Assembly: GCF_030463565.1 (NCBI RefSeq)
Contig: NC_134662.1
Location: forward strand, 4,317,001 to 4,381,000
Length of the DNA: 64,000 nt
Direction of reading: 5' to 3'
Source of the DNA: Pelecanus crispus
Taxonomy: Eukaryota > Chordata > Aves > Pelecaniformes > Pelecanidae
This document shows, piece after piece, positions 45,371 through 57,720 of the stretch. A program made the translations under genes and the position numbers. Every line of letters starts with the position of its first letter. Position 1 is the first letter of the stretch. The notes beneath the pieces are model-generated. The model was not told the origin of the DNA and ran no database searches. It saw only the letters and a program-made list of their open reading frames with translations.

Positions 45371-46424
45371 GGGAAGGCTCTCCTGGTTCACCGCTCGCGC
45401 TGCTGGACCCGCGCCGTGCAGGACGGTCCAGCGCCGGGACAGGGAAACTGAGGCATGGAGGCAGCGGTGCTGCACCGGCGTCGTGGCAGGTCTGTGCCAA
45501 GTCCCGGCTGCGGCTCTGGGATGAGACCAAGGGCAGCTGCCGCTGCTGCAAATTGCTCCGGGGAGCACCGCTGAGCTGCTTCGGCTCAGAGAGCCAAGGG
45601 TGACGCTGATCTCCCCGCTGCCCTTTGCAGCCGCGCGGTTCGGGGCGCTGCCGCCACCCGTCCCCACGCCCGGCCCTCGCGGCACCCGGCTGTGCCCCGG
45701 CTACTGGTCCGTGAGGTGCTTGGCACAAGCACCGGCACCGCAGCCGGGCTGGGTGCACGCTGCAAACTGAGTACGAGCGAAGGGGTTTGCCGGGGACGGC
45801 GGCGGTGGCTGCTGGGGAAAGGGACCGACGGGCCACTTGGAGCATCTCAGGGGGCTGGCAGGGTGGGCACCCCGAGGACAGGTGCTGCGGGGAGGTGACG
45901 GCCGAGGGGACGAGGGGCTGGCACGGCGCCGCTGCCCGTTGCCGTGGGGCCGAGCGCCGATGGCCACGGGGCTGGGGACTCTGCAGCCCGGGGCTCTGCC
46001 CGCAGCGTGCCAGGGCCAGCCTTAATGAGCGTTGGGGCTCGGCAGCGCTAACGAGGTCGGCCCCGGCGGCTGTTTACCCCGTCCCCCTGTGGGAGACCCC
46101 CAAACGGGTGCCTTGATCTGGCTGTCCCTGCGGGCTGCGGCACAGAGCCGGCGCGGGCGGTGGGGGGCCTGGCTGCCGCCGGCAGATAACCCCCAGCGGC
46201 TCCCGTCCCGTGCCCGTTATCAGCGCCTGTCCGCTTCGCCAGACGTGTTAATTAGGGCGCTCAGCATGAACAGCCGGAGCACGTATGAGCACGCGTGGCC
46301 TTGTGCATGGGCTGGCACATGTCTGGTGTCCGGCTGGGAGCGACGTGCTGGGCCCGACGGCCGCGGGAGCTCCAGCACGGCTCCGGGGGACGTGAGCGGG
46401 GCACAGGCACGGCTGTGCGTGGGG
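45371..46424. other. GC-rich intronic sequence
   Basis: Contains GGGAAACTGAGGCATGGAGG at 45441-45460, which matches the reverse complement of the MIR CCTCAGTTTCC core, but flanking similarity is too weak to call an element. No gene. Confidence 0.45.
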
Positions 46425-46935
46425 CAGGGTGTGCACGGGTGCACACGTGCCAGGCTGGGTGTGTGCAGGACAGGGTGTGCACGGGTGCGCACGTGCTGGA
46501 CTGGGTGTGCATGGGTGCGTGCATGTAGCGCAGGCTGTGCATGGGACTGGGTGTGCATGGGTGCACACGTGCCGGGCTGGGTGTGCACGGGGCAGGGGTG
46601 CATAGGTGCACACGTGCCGGACTGAGTGTGCACGGGTGCACACGTGCCAGGCTGGGTGTGCATGGGACTGGGTGTGCACGGGTGCACACATGTCGGGCTG
46701 GGTGTGCATGGGGCAGGGTGTGCATGGGCACACATGTGCCGGGCTGGGTGTGCCATGGGGCAGGGCGTGCATGGGTGCACACATGCTGGGCAGGGTGTGC
46801 ATGGGGTGGGGGTGCATGGGTGCACACATGCTGGGCAGGGTGTGCATGGGTGCATGCATGTAGGGCAGGCTGTGCATGGGGCAGGGTGTGCACGGGTGCG
46901 CACGTGCCGGGCTGGGTGTGCGTGTGTGCACGTAT
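46425..46935. repeat. 30-bp GTGTGCATGGGTGCACACGT minisatellite (about 510 bp)
   Basis: Units of about 30 bp (GGGTGCACACGTGCCGGGCT+GGGTGTGCAT) with longer and shorter variants. Each unit has an alternating purine-pyrimidine GTGCACACGTGC core, which is partly palindromic. All + frames are open, giving Cys/Gly/His-rich artefact ORFs. Confidence 0.92.
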
Positions 46936-48100
46936 GCCAGACCGTGGCAGGCTGTGATCCGGAGAGCGCGGGTGGCCTCTCGTCCCGTCGCCTCCCCACC
47001 GGGGCCCGGTGCCCCTCTCACCTTTGCTGTCAGCCGCCACCGTAAACACCTTCTGCCGCCGCGGCTCTGCCCTCTCCTGAGCCATCTGGCCGCCTGCTTT
47101 TGCAGAGCTCCGCTCGCCCTCCCCGGCCCTCTCCCTGCTCCCTCCCTCCCTCCCGGACCCTCGGTCCTCTCTGCCCGCTCCCTGCCAGGACCGGGGGGGC
47201 TTTGGGCCCCCGGCGAGCCCCCTGCTCCAGCATTGCCGTGCCCACGGCGCCGTGCCCCTGCGGCTCTCCAGGAACAGCGTGGCGAGCCGAGGCCGCAGGA
47301 CTGCGGGCGCTAACGCAATTACCGTTACGCTTTCCAGCCGCTGTCTCTCCGACAATGAATTTCTGATCTGATTAAATTTACGCGGACCCCGGCTGCATGT
47401 ATAGCCGTCTGCCGCCATCCGTGGAGCCGGGCAGGCGCGGGCGTTCCCTGGGGAGGGCGAGGGGCAGCCGCGGCCGGAGGCCTCCCCCCCCAGTGCCGTC
47501 CCGCCGGAATGGAGCAGAGCGGGCACCGCTTCACCTCTGCGCCAAGGGCTGGCAGCAAGAGACGTCGTTGCGTTGACGATTCAAGAGGCGAGCGGCTCCT
47601 TGCGCCTCGTTAGCCGCGAGCTGCTCGTACGGCCGTGCTCGGCGGTGCCGCTGGTCAAGCCGTGCCGGGGCGCGAGGGCGATGGTCAGCCCCGCTCGCGG
47701 CCGCAGCCCTGCAAGCTGCCAAAATTTTGCGTGCAGGAGGGGATGTGGGGCGGCGTGCCCCGGTCTGGCCGGGGCGCCCAGCAGAGAAGATGGAGACGGT
47801 GCTGGGCTGCGGACCCGGCGGGGTCCGGGCGTGCCGCGGGCGAGCGGCTGGCACGAGGGCGGCACAGAGAAGCGTTGGGGCGGGGAGGGCAGGGCGAGGG
47901 TCCCGCGGTGGCAGGGCACGGTGCAGCGAGGGGCATCGGGGCCGTTCAGCCGCGTCTTGCCCCTCAGCATCTCCGCGCCTTGCCGGTCCCCGGCCCGTGG
48001 ACTCGTGGCCGGCAGCGCTCGGTGGTCACGGAGTCGGGCCGGGAGCAGCCGGGGCTGGGCTGCAGGAGGGGGAGCTGGAGCGGGGACCTCTGCACCGCCT
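46936..48100. other. GC-rich intronic sequence, no feature
   Basis: No exon recognised on either strand. Confidence 0.5.
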
Positions 48101-48320
48101 CGCTTTATTATTGAGTTTAACCTACAGTCTTCCTTACATGCCACAGTGCCCGTAACTAGTGCAGAGGCTGCTTTTATGTGCAAATGAGCCTTTTTTTTTT
48201 TTAATCTTTGACAGAGAATGTGCAGTGTTTACATAACAGAGGGCCCTGGTACTCTGGAGAGGGCCACTGACAGTGCTGGCAGGAGATGTTAAGAAAGATC
48301 TAACATTTCTGATCTCTGTT
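48101..48320. other. AT-richer unique island, strong regulatory candidate
   Basis: Unique sequence with GTCTTCCTTACATGCCACAG, GCTTTTATGTGCAAATGAGC, CAGTGTTTACATAACAGAGG (forkhead-like TGTTTAC) and AAGAAAGATCTAACATTTCT. No repeat signature. Candidate conserved element. Confidence 0.4.
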
Positions 48321-48880
48321 TAGCCAGAGGCGCTGCGAGGCAGGCGGGGAGCAGCAGGGGAGGGTGGCTTTGGGGTGCCTGGGGGAAAAGAGCTCGGCTG
48401 CTGCCGCCCCGGGGTCTGGGGAAGGTCTGGGGGACCAGTGGCGGCGGCGATGGACCGGCCGGGGCCGGCTGCGGGGATGCGGCAGCGCCGGAGGGTCGAA
48501 GACCCCGGGGGTCCCCGTGCTGGGCCGGAGGCCACAGAGCCCTCTCGGGGGTCCCCAGCCCCACGGCCGGGGGGCAGAGGTCGCCCTTCGCATGCGTTGA
48601 CGATGCTCCCTGAGGTTCAGGAGCATCCGGCAACCACGGGTTGACCAAAAAGCCGGCGGCCAAGCCAAAAGCTGGCAGCGAAGCGCTGCCTTCAGCGGCA
48701 GCCCCGGGCAAGAAGGGCTCGCAGCGCGGTTGCCGCCAGCCCTCCCAAGCAGCCGTCCCCGCCGGGGCTGCCTCCTGCTCCCCTTCGGCAGCATCCTGGG
48801 GGGACGGGTCTGGGTGGGATAAACTGTCCCCGCGTCCCTCGCCAAGCCGCTGCCACGCTCACCGGGCAGCGGCAGAGGAA
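48321..48880. other. GC-rich intronic sequence, no feature
   Basis: Nothing recognised. Confidence 0.5.
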
Positions 48881-49045
48881 AAAAAAAAAACCTCCTGCCA
48901 GGTTAAGTGGAAAAATGACCAATATCCTAAGGCCTGCCAGGTTAAAATGCATTAATTCAGGATAGTCCGTTAATGGCAGTATTGATTAGTCTCAGTGCTG
49001 GGCTAACGAGCATCCATGTTAATGAGGGGTGAGCAGTGCGAATTG
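48881..49045. other. AT-richer patch with duplicated 15-bp word
   Basis: CCTGCCAGGTTAA occurs at 48894-48906 and again at 48932-48944, 38 bp apart, followed by ATGCATTAATTCAGG. Small direct duplication in unique sequence. Confidence 0.4.
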
Positions 49046-50329
49046 CAGCAGCTGGTGCCGTTCCAAGGAGCTTTGGTTGGGGGGCGACGGTAGAGCACCC
49101 CAAAAAGGGGCTGCCGCTGCGAGGACCGGCGTCGCCTGGCCGGGGAGGGGGTTCGTGTCCCCCCCCGGGAGGTGGGACAGGGCTCTGGCCCCCGGGAAAT
49201 GGAGTATTCCTGTGCCAAAAATACGTATTTCCAAGTGACACCTGCGGGTTTTTTTTCCGGGCAAGCGAGTAACCTCGTGGGCCTGAGGAAAACCTGTCTG
49301 GTGCGCGCCTGCGTCACGGGAGCGGCGTGCAGGATCCGGCCGGCCGGCTCGCTCGCGCTGTGCTCGGTCATCGCGGAGCAGCCAGCTCCCGTTGAACCGG
49401 CGCCAGGATTCGCTCCCAAACGCCTGCGCTGCTAAAAGCGCCGGCTTCCCTTGTAATGAGACGCTCGGGGTGGCATCTCGGGAGGCAGAAAGCAAAATCC
49501 GAGGCAGGTTCCCAATCCTGTGCGCGGTGAAACACAGCCTGGAGCCTGGCACGGGGCCGGGGAGGCAAAGCAGCCCTGGCTCTTTCCTGAAAAGCTTCTC
49601 ATTTTTTGAACTCCTTTTCTTTTTTCTTTTTTTTTTTTTTCCTTGAAAATACTTGAAAGAGCATGTTTCTTCCCCCTCCACTTTTTCTAGCAGCTCTCCC
49701 TTCCTCTGCCCCCCCGGCCCTGTTACGCTGTGGTCCCCATGCAATGCAGGGGAAGGAACGCTGCCCAAATTTGGCTTTTCTTTGTGCAACTTTGCAAAAA
49801 GCCAGGGCGGAGAATAAACTTGGTCTTTCAAGTAGCAAGAGCAGTTTTGCTTTCGGGTGCTCGGGAGTTCCCTTGGGGGCGGCCCCGCAAGGGGGTACCA
49901 GCCGCAGCGCGGCGCCGGCAGCCCACGAGCGCGGGCGAGGATGGATGCGTACGCGAAAGCCCACGGAAGAGTTATTCCGCGCAAGTCACTGTCGCTTGCC
50001 TGGTACACCCAGAGCCGGCCGGCGTGATTCTGCCTCCGAATTAATCTGTACGGTTGAGGGCACGTCTTGTGCGATAAGGGCGTCATCTCGAGAGCGTTCG
50101 AGAGGCGAGAGTGGCTGAGCGCGTCCTCGCCGGACGGCGGTAAGACGCGCCCGGCACCACGCAGGCTCGGCCGTAGGACCGCTCGCCGCGGCAGGGGGGA
50201 GGCTGGGGCTGCTTCGGCTGGGTTTTCGGCACCGGTTTGGTGAGAAACCTCTCGGACGTGCCGTGTGTCCCGGCGGTGGCTGTGGGACGTGGTGCCGGCA
50301 CTTTGCCGCCGAGCGCTGCCGGTTTGGCA
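49046..50329. other. Mixed intronic sequence, no feature
   Basis: T-rich tract at 49610-49641 followed by moderately GC-rich unique sequence. No gene recognised. Confidence 0.45.
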
Positions 50330-50660
50330 GGCTGACACTTGCATTTAAACAAATTTTGTTTTCTTCTCTGTTATAAAGCCTACCCTTAGCCTGGGGGAGT
50401 GGGGATTGCTGCTCTTTTTCTAGATCTGCAAACAGGATGAAATAATAGCTCCGGGTGTACCCATTTATCTCTGTGTCTATCTCGTCGTGCATCCCATCTC
50501 ATCCCACTCTGTCACCGGTCCTGTAATATCTCAGCATCTCCCTAAAGCAAAAGATGACAATAAAGTGTAAATGGGGAGTGTTGGCTCTGGAGCATAATGA
50601 TGGCAATTTAGATGCCAGCCATAATTTCCCCGCCGTTGCCCCAGGTAACAGGAGCCGTGG
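50330..50660. other. AT-richer unique island, strong regulatory candidate
   Basis: Unique 330-bp block: GCATTTAAACAAATTTTGTT, GATGAAATAATAGCTCCGGG, AAAGATGACAATAAAGTG, GCATAATGATGGCAATTTAG. Looks like a conserved noncoding element. Confidence 0.4.
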
Positions 50661-52860
50661 TCTCCTGTGGGAGCGCGGCCGAGCTGGGACGAGGTTACCT
50701 CCGCTCTCCCGCGTCTGATCGCCGCCGTGGGTTTCTTTGTCATTTACATTAAAAGGAGGGAAAGGGAAATATCCGTAAAGGAAGGCGTGAGCCTCGGGAG
50801 GGCCAGGCTGAAGCAGCCGGCGGGGCTCCCGCTCCCCAGTCGCGGCTGGGCCGGCACCGGTCCTCGGCCAGCGGCATCGCTGGTGCCAGCCTGCCCCGGC
50901 TCAAGGGGTGCCGGGGCTGGGGAATGCGCCGGCCGGCCGGCGAGTGATGGTTCCGCATGGGAATTTGCATACATTACCCTCAACGCCCTGCCCTCCTCAG
51001 GCCGTGTGTGCCCGCTCGTCCGCCCGCCGCGTGTTCCGGCTCGCTGTAACCGTGTGGTGCCAGCGGCCTTTGCGGCACCCCCAGGAAGCTGGAAAAAAAA
51101 AAAAAAAAGCAGTTTTGAGAAGGAGCAAGTTTGGGGTTCGCAGCAGAGCTGGCCCCGCGCCGCGGGCACGGCGCGCGCCGGGGAACCGCCTGTGCCGTGA
51201 AACCACCGCTCGGTGAAACCGCTGCTCGGTGCTGCAAGCCAGCGCCCGGTGCGGAGGCTCGCAGCCCATAGTAGCCAGGTTTTTAAGGATGAGAAAACAA
51301 GGGAGACCTGGTTCTCCGGGTCCTTCCCTGCCAGGGCGTGCATCCTTCAGATGCTGGGTAGAAAAACACGCTGAAAAATGACGAACCCGTTAACGATTTA
51401 CCGACGCCGGAGCGCGCCGCCCCTGCGGGCTGCATGGGACGCGGCTGGGGCCGACTCAGGGAGGCGACGCCGAAGCCAAGCCAGGGCACGCCGGGCCGGC
51501 CCCGGTGACTAAGGAGGCAATCGTGCGTCGGGAGAGGCTTGCGGGGGCATGTCGGAGCCGGCACAGGGCTGCTGCCGGGGAGAACGGGTGCTGCTGGGCT
51601 GCCGGGGGGCCCTTGGTGCTCCCACGGCGCTAAGCCGGTCGCACATCCCACCGCCGGCACGGCACGGCGGCTCTCGGCATGGTTCGGCGGCTCCGGTTCA
51701 GGTGATGGGGACAGGCGGTACTGCCCGTCCCCGTCGCAATCCCCGTCCCCGTCGCAATCCCCATCCCCATCCCCGCTGCATGGCTGCCGGCCACGGCTGC
51801 GCCGGGGCTGTCAAATGGCATTAAGCCCAAACTAACCTCCCGTCCGTGGGAGCCGTCACCGTCATTCCCGATAACTGTAATCGAGCTGCTGAATATGTAG
51901 CTGGGCTCGGAGTTTTGTAGTTGAGATAAATATTGATATTAAAACTGTCAGGGCTGGCGAAGTGACGCTGACACCCGCTCCGCCGGTATCTCGCCGCCTG
52001 ACCCGTCAGCTCCCGCCGGCCGCGGCTCTGCACGGCGCTGGCTCCCACCGGCGGCGCCGGGGGGCTCGCCCTGTCCCGCTGCTCCCCACATCGGGGGGAA
52101 TGTTTCCCGGAGCACTGGCCGGGTTGGTGGCTCACCGCCGCCGGCTGAAGCAAAGGGACGACCCTGGGCTCTCAGCCTCCAGGATGGCGCCCACGGTCCC
52201 CAGCCGAAACGGCTCCCACGTCCCTCTCTCCCCGCCTGCCCCGACCCTGGGGGTTCGGGGAGCTCCCACGCGCCCCACGGCAGCAGTCAGGAGGATCCAC
52301 AACCCCCACCCTGCCCGTGTTTTGGCCAGCACCGGCATTTCCAGGGGACGCGGTTGCAGCCGGGACTGGCACGCTCCTGGGGCTCCCTGGCTGGAAAGCT
52401 CCTGGAGAGCCCGTGGTTTGGTGCTTAGGGAAAAAAAGGGTCTGGGGGGGACAGGGGGCAGCAGGCGATGGGTGCTGCAGCCCATGGGGTGGCACCCACA
52501 GCCTGGCTAGCCCAGCGGAGCCGCGGCCGGCAGGCATGGGGCTCAAACATTTGGGAAATTCAAAAGTAAATATAATTTCACCGCCACCATCCGGTTTGTT
52601 CCTGATGGATTTCACTTCACGCCACCTTTCCCGCTCTGCCGGGCTGGCTGCTCGGCCATCGGGGCGTGCAGCGAGGTGGGATGGGCTGAGCGCGGACTCT
52701 CCCGTCCCTGGGGAAAAGAAAAGGGGAAAAACGTAACGGGCATCCCTAAAACACCCCCTGTCCCCCCATCACCGCCCAGCTGGGAGCTCTCGTGCCGGGA
52801 GCCCTGGCGCCCGCCGCCCCGTGCCGGTGCCCGTCCCTCCGCCCGCCCCACCGCGCTCCC
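50661..52860. other. GC-rich intronic sequence
   Basis: A-tract at 51091-51108, a short CCCCGTCCCCGTCGCAAT duplication at 51723-51776, and an AT-richer unique patch at 51815-51965 (TAATCGAGCTGCTGAATATG, TAAATATTGATATTAAAAC). No gene. Confidence 0.45.
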
Positions 52861-53040
52861 GCTCGCTCCTTCTTTATTTTTTTAATTAGCTGATTCGCTA
52901 TCTGGCGCCAAAGTGTGTTTCCAACCGCCGCACTCAGGAAACCTCATTAACACAGATCAAAAGGAGCTTTTAATGATTTATAAAGGTGCAGCAGTTTGGA
53001 GAAATTAAATAATTTAGGTGGTGTGTGTACGGCGGGTCCC
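52861..53040. other. AT-richer intronic patch
   Basis: Unique words TTTTTTTAATTAGCTGATTC and GAGAAATTAAATAATTTAGG. Candidate noncoding element. Confidence 0.3.
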
Positions 53041-54060
53041 TCAGGACCACATTACAGGCGTACCGTGAGCCGCAGCCCGAGACGCGCTTCCCCGCTCTGC
53101 CCCGCCGCAGCGGCGCTGGGGACGCCGCCGAAGCGTGCACGGCGCTGCACGGCCCCGCCGGGACCGGGGGCTCATCGCCGCCTCCGTTCGGCGGGGCTGG
53201 GAGAGACGAGGCCGAGGACGGGGCAGCTCCTGCCGGAACCGTGAGCATCATCCCATTCCGGCAAGCACCGGGGCTCGGCCGGGTTGGGATGCTGGGATCC
53301 GCCGGCACAGCCCGGCGGAGGTTTGGGAGGCGGTGGGTGCTGGTGCTACCACCGGGGTGGCCGCGCTCGCTCTCTGGCCATGCAAAAATGTTTTACCAGC
53401 ACAGTTAAAATAAACCTTGGCACTGGTGGGGCAGGGGGACGGGGCTGGGGGACGCCCGATGCCGGATGGACCCAGGTGTCCGGGCGCATCCGGCTCCGGC
53501 TCCATCCCCTCCCGGACCCCACAAGTGGCTTTTGCCTCTTTTTGCCCCAAGCACCGCGACCGCTCTTGAGCGGGGAAAATGAATCTGCCTGCAGGCCAGG
53601 GTGACCAACACGTGGCCAAAATCCCCCGACGGCCCCGTCCGGCTCCCGCCCGGTGCTGCCGTCAGCATCCCGCGGGACGGCGCTCCGCTCCGCAGCGCGG
53701 CGGTGCCGGCTGTCCAAGGAGAAAGAGAAACAGATGGGAAAACCAGCTTAAACGTTCCCGGCGTGAAGTCCGTCGCCGGCTACGGACATGCCAGGAATCA
53801 GCCGAGCAACAGGATTAATGGGGAAAAGAGCCGTAACGCTGCCGAAAGGAGCGGGGCGGGCGCCTTCGCCCGCGGGGGCCGTTCCCCGCCGCCCCCCCAG
53901 CGCCGAGGAGCCGCTTTGTGCCGATTTCCCGGGGGGGGACACACCACGCGGGGGGCTGGCGTTGGCCGCTCCGCAGCTGAATTTTCATCAGGTTGCGTTT
54001 AAAAGACAGCGAGAGGGCGGCGGGCGAGGTTGGGGGCTGGTTTCGGCGGGGGGAGTCAGG
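53041..54060. other. GC-rich intronic sequence, no feature
   Basis: Nothing recognised. Confidence 0.5.
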
Positions 54061-54590
54061 GGGGGCTGCTGTGTTTTATTTTGCTCTGTAATAGGCTTAT
54101 TACTCCTGATCACGCTGTGACTATTTGAATGAAGGAGATTTCAGGAGATGAAAGTCTAAGGGAGATTTTAAGGATCTCGGCGCCCGGCCCCGCGAGGGCG
54201 GGTACCCTTCGAGCCGGTGGACCCCCGCGCCCGGGACCCCGGCACTGGCAGCGCCCTGCCCCAATCCTCGCCTCGCTGCCCCCACGAGCCCCTTCCAGCC
54301 CCTCGCTCCTCCGACGCTTACAAACCTCCTAATTTCCAGCCTCAATTTATTCATGGCCAGTTTATACCCATTTGTTTATGTGCCAACACTGTTCTTCAGC
54401 TTAAATAGCTCTTTTCCATCCATAATATCTTCCCCCCACACACACACACGTATTTCAGTGAGCGCAATCATATCTCTTTTCAAGCTGTTCAGGAAAGAAA
54501 AATCTGAATTATTTAACCCTTGGGACACTGGCTGGTCTTGCAGGGCGTAGCGAGAGCGAGACACAAATACGCTTTGTTCCCGCACCGGGT
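54061..54590. other. AT-richer intronic island
   Basis: Unique patches at 54075-54180 and 54320-54550 around a GC-rich centre, with CTCAATTTATTCATGGCCAG and AGTGAGCGCAATCATATC and a short CA run near 54437-54450. No gene recognised. Confidence 0.3.
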
Positions 54591-55000
54591 CGCTGCCCTT
54601 GTTTGGGAGTTTTGGGGGGGAGCCACTGCTACCCGGAGGGGAAACTGAGGCACCAGCCGCGGCGGGGGGGGACCAGGACCAGGGTGGGGGTCTCGTGACG
54701 CCCCGGCGCGGGGCCGGGGGAGCCGCGGGGGTTTGGGCGCGGGCAGGGTTTGCTCTCCCGGTTGGCTCTGCCCCACGGGGGCCGGGGTCTCGGGCTGAGG
54801 ATGCCTCCGGCGCGCGGGTTTGCAGGACGGGCTCTCAGGAGGGTTTTTCCCCTCCACGGTGAATATCCGAGAGGTGAAAACTTTGGAAGCCGACGGGCTC
54901 CCGGCGTGGAGGTGCCGCCCTGCCTGGTGACACGGGCAGGGTTTGGGTGCTGCCGTGGTGCAGGCGGAGGGGAGGGCGGCAGAGCCGCTTCACGAGCTCT
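54591..55000. other. GC-rich intronic sequence, no feature
   Basis: GGGGAAACTGAGGCAC at 54639-54654 is a MIR-like word without supporting flanks. Confidence 0.45.
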
Positions 55001-55560
55001 GATATTTTATTCCAGGCAATTTCACTCCAATGGATTCCCGCTCTTGTCATGCGAAGGGGCAGGCACATGACGGCGCCGGGAATATTACCAATTAAAGGCG
55101 AATCAAGATGGGGTCAGGGGAGAGCGGGGCGGCTGCCAGCAGCGCCGGGCTCGGTGGGTGGCGGGTCCCAGTGCCGGGACCCAAAGGTGCTGGGGGGTGG
55201 GAGCGCGGCACAGCCGCCCCTGGCTCTGCGGCGCTGCCGTCCGGCGGGAGCCGCGGCCTTCCCGGGGAGGGTGCGCTGGCGAGGCCGTGGGTTTTCCCCG
55301 GGGGGTTTGCTCCGTGCCGCCGCCGGAGCCCCCCGCGCGTTGGGGGCCAGCGGAGGGGCCACGGGGCGAGCGAGCCCACCGAGCAGCCTGGCTGTCCCCT
55401 GCCCTGCCGGCAGAGCAGGCCTGGCTGTCAGGCAGCGCTAACAGTAACGAATGCCCGTAATGAAGCACCCAATTAGCCAGGATCCCAGCCTTAATGGTAG
55501 CTGACAGAGCTGAAAGCTGCGAGTAGTCAATTGTCAAGTGTAACATCCCGCCGGGGTGAG
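55001..55560. other. Two AT-richer unique patches around GC-rich core
   Basis: 55000-55115 (TCTGATATTTTATTCCAGGC, GGGAATATTACCAATTAAAG) and 55430-55560 (GAAGCACCCAATTAGCCAGG, GTAGTCAATTGTCAAGTG). Both unique; candidate noncoding elements. Confidence 0.35.
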
Positions 55561-55689
55561 CAGGGAGGCTGCTCCATCCGTCTCTGTCAGGGAAAAACAA
55601 AGCTCCCGCGTTAACCCCTTTGGTGGTGGGCGAGCTCTGTGCCCGCCGGCGGGGCTCCGGCGGCCGTGGCATCGGCCCCGGTCCATAGC

Positions 55690-56515
55690 ATCAGCCCCAG
55701 TGATGGCATCAACCCCGTCCCATGGCATGGACCCCATCCCATGGCATCAACCCCATCCCACGGCGTCGGCCCCATCCCATGGCGTCAGCCCCGTCCCATG
55801 GCATCATCCCTGGTGATGGCATCAACTCCGTCCCATGGCATCAACTCCGTCCCATGGCGTCATCCCTAGCGATGGCATCAACTCCGTCCCATGGCATCAG
55901 CCCCATCCCCATGGTATCATCCCTGGTGATGGCATCAACGCCATCCCATGGCATCAACCCTGTCCCATGGCATCAACCCCATCCCATGGCATCAGCCCCG
56001 TCCCATGGCATCAGCCCCATCCCCATGGTATCATCCCTGGTGATGGCATCAACCCCATCCCATGGCATCAACCCCTTCCCATGGCATCAGCCCCTTCCCA
56101 TGGCATCAGCTCTGGTGATGGCATCAACCCTGTCCCATGGCATCATCCCTGGCGATGGCATCAACCCCTTCCCATGGCATCAGCCCCATCCCATGGTATC
56201 ATCCCTGGTGATGGCATCAACCCCATCCCATGGCATCAACCCCATCCCATGGTATCATCCCTGGTGATGGCATCAACCCCGTCCCATGGCATCAGCTCTG
56301 GTGATGGCATCAACCCTGTCCCATGGTGTCATCCCTGGCGATGGCATCAACCCCATCCCATGGCATCAGCCCCATCCCATGGTATCATCCCTGGCGATGG
56401 CATCAACCCCGTCCCATGGCATCAGCCCCATCCCATGGTATCATCCCTGGCGATGGCATCAACCCCATCCCATGGCATCAACCCCATCCCATGGCATCAG
56501 CCCCATCCCATGGCA
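55690..56515. repeat. 19-bp CATGGCATCAACCCCATCC minisatellite (about 825 bp)
   Basis: Units of 19 bp (CATGGCATCARCCCYRTCC) mixed with units carrying ATCATCCCTGGTGATGG, which is itself a small hairpin-like word. Spacing of 19 bp seen at 55947 to 55966. + frames are open but low-complexity Ser/His/Pro/Ile repeats. Confidence 0.92.
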
Positions 56516-56759
56516 TGCTTCACCCTGTCCGTGGCATTGAGCTGGCATCTATCCTAGAGGGGTGGGGGCTGCCCTGTGCCCAATACCGGGGTGACCCCCA
56601 GGCACCCCACCAGCCCCATGCAGCCCAGCACCCTCCTCTTTTATTTTTCCACGCATTGCGTGCAGCTCGCGGAGGCGCGGCGCGGAGGACGACACTGTTG
56701 GCCCCGGATCGGCCGCGGTGAGCCCCGGGGTGCAGCCCTGCCGCCGGCACGTCCTGCGG
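56516..56759. other. GC-rich intronic sequence, no feature
   Basis: Nothing recognised. Confidence 0.5.
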
Positions 56760-57720
56760 AGCACGTCCGTGGTTTCTATTTTCCGGAGCGTCTAAGCTCC
56801 GTTTAAGGGGACGGTAATTACCCCATGGCTGCAGGATGGAGAATCAGCTCGCTGCCTCCCGCAGCCCCGGCACCGCGGCGGGGGGACGCGGGGTCCCTGC
56901 TGCCGAGAGGGGCCGGGGCTGCGCGTTTCCAGCTGGAGTGACAGAAGCCTGGATTTGCTCAAAGCTGAGCTTTTCATTCGGCGAGAAAACGTGAATCGGC
57001 GTTTGTTGGTGTGCCAAAGCGGGGTTTCTCCTCTGGCTTACTGCAATTCCCGGTGCACGCAGGGATTTGCCTCGTCCTTGCCCTAAGCCGGCGTCCCCGT
57101 CCCTCAGGAACCCGAGGGCTCGGTGGAGGTGGGGACCGGGCTCCTCGTCCTGCTTGCCCCGGGCTGGCGCCCGTAGCGAAGGGGAAACCCGGAGACACGG
57201 GCGCGGGTCCGTGGGCACGGGGACTGCAAGCGCGCGCCGGCCCGAGCGGCGCGTGCCCTGCGTGGAGCGAGGCGTGCCGGCCTGGAGCGCGGCGTGCCGG
57301 CGCAGGGCTCTGCCCGGGCGCCCGCTGCAGCTCCCAGCGGCTCCGCGGCCGCGGTTTGCAAAGCTGCAGCTCCTGCAAGCGCGCCGCGGCTCGCCGGCAG
57401 CACGCCGAAACCGGGGAGTGGGAGAAGGGGTGCTGGCGCCTGGCTCGGCCCCGGCCGCCTGCCCTTCCCTGCCCCGCTGAAAGGCGTATTTTATTTTTTC
57501 TATTTTGAAGCAGACGAATTAGCGATGTGCCTCGTTTAGACAGTTCAAATCCCACTCATTTTAATTAGCGCGGCCTGGCAGCCCTGCTGCGGGTATTACA
57601 CGGGGCGACAGTGCGCTTTCCAGGTGGCGGGTTTTTAAAATGCTGTTGACATTTTGCGAACTGAATGACTTAAACGATAACAAATTAACAGACGGCTCCG
57701 TGCGTGCGCGCGGGGCTGGC
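56760..57720. other. Mixed intronic sequence
   Basis: AT-richer patches at 56765-56850, 56945-57010 and 57480-57700 (TTTTAATTAGCGCGGCC, AACGATAACAAATTAACAGA), GC-rich between. No gene. Confidence 0.4.

Noticed and set aside
54639..54654. GGGGAAACTGAGGCAC as a minus-strand MIR
   Set aside because: Only the short core matches; the flanks show no MIR continuation, so chance or a too-degraded copy.
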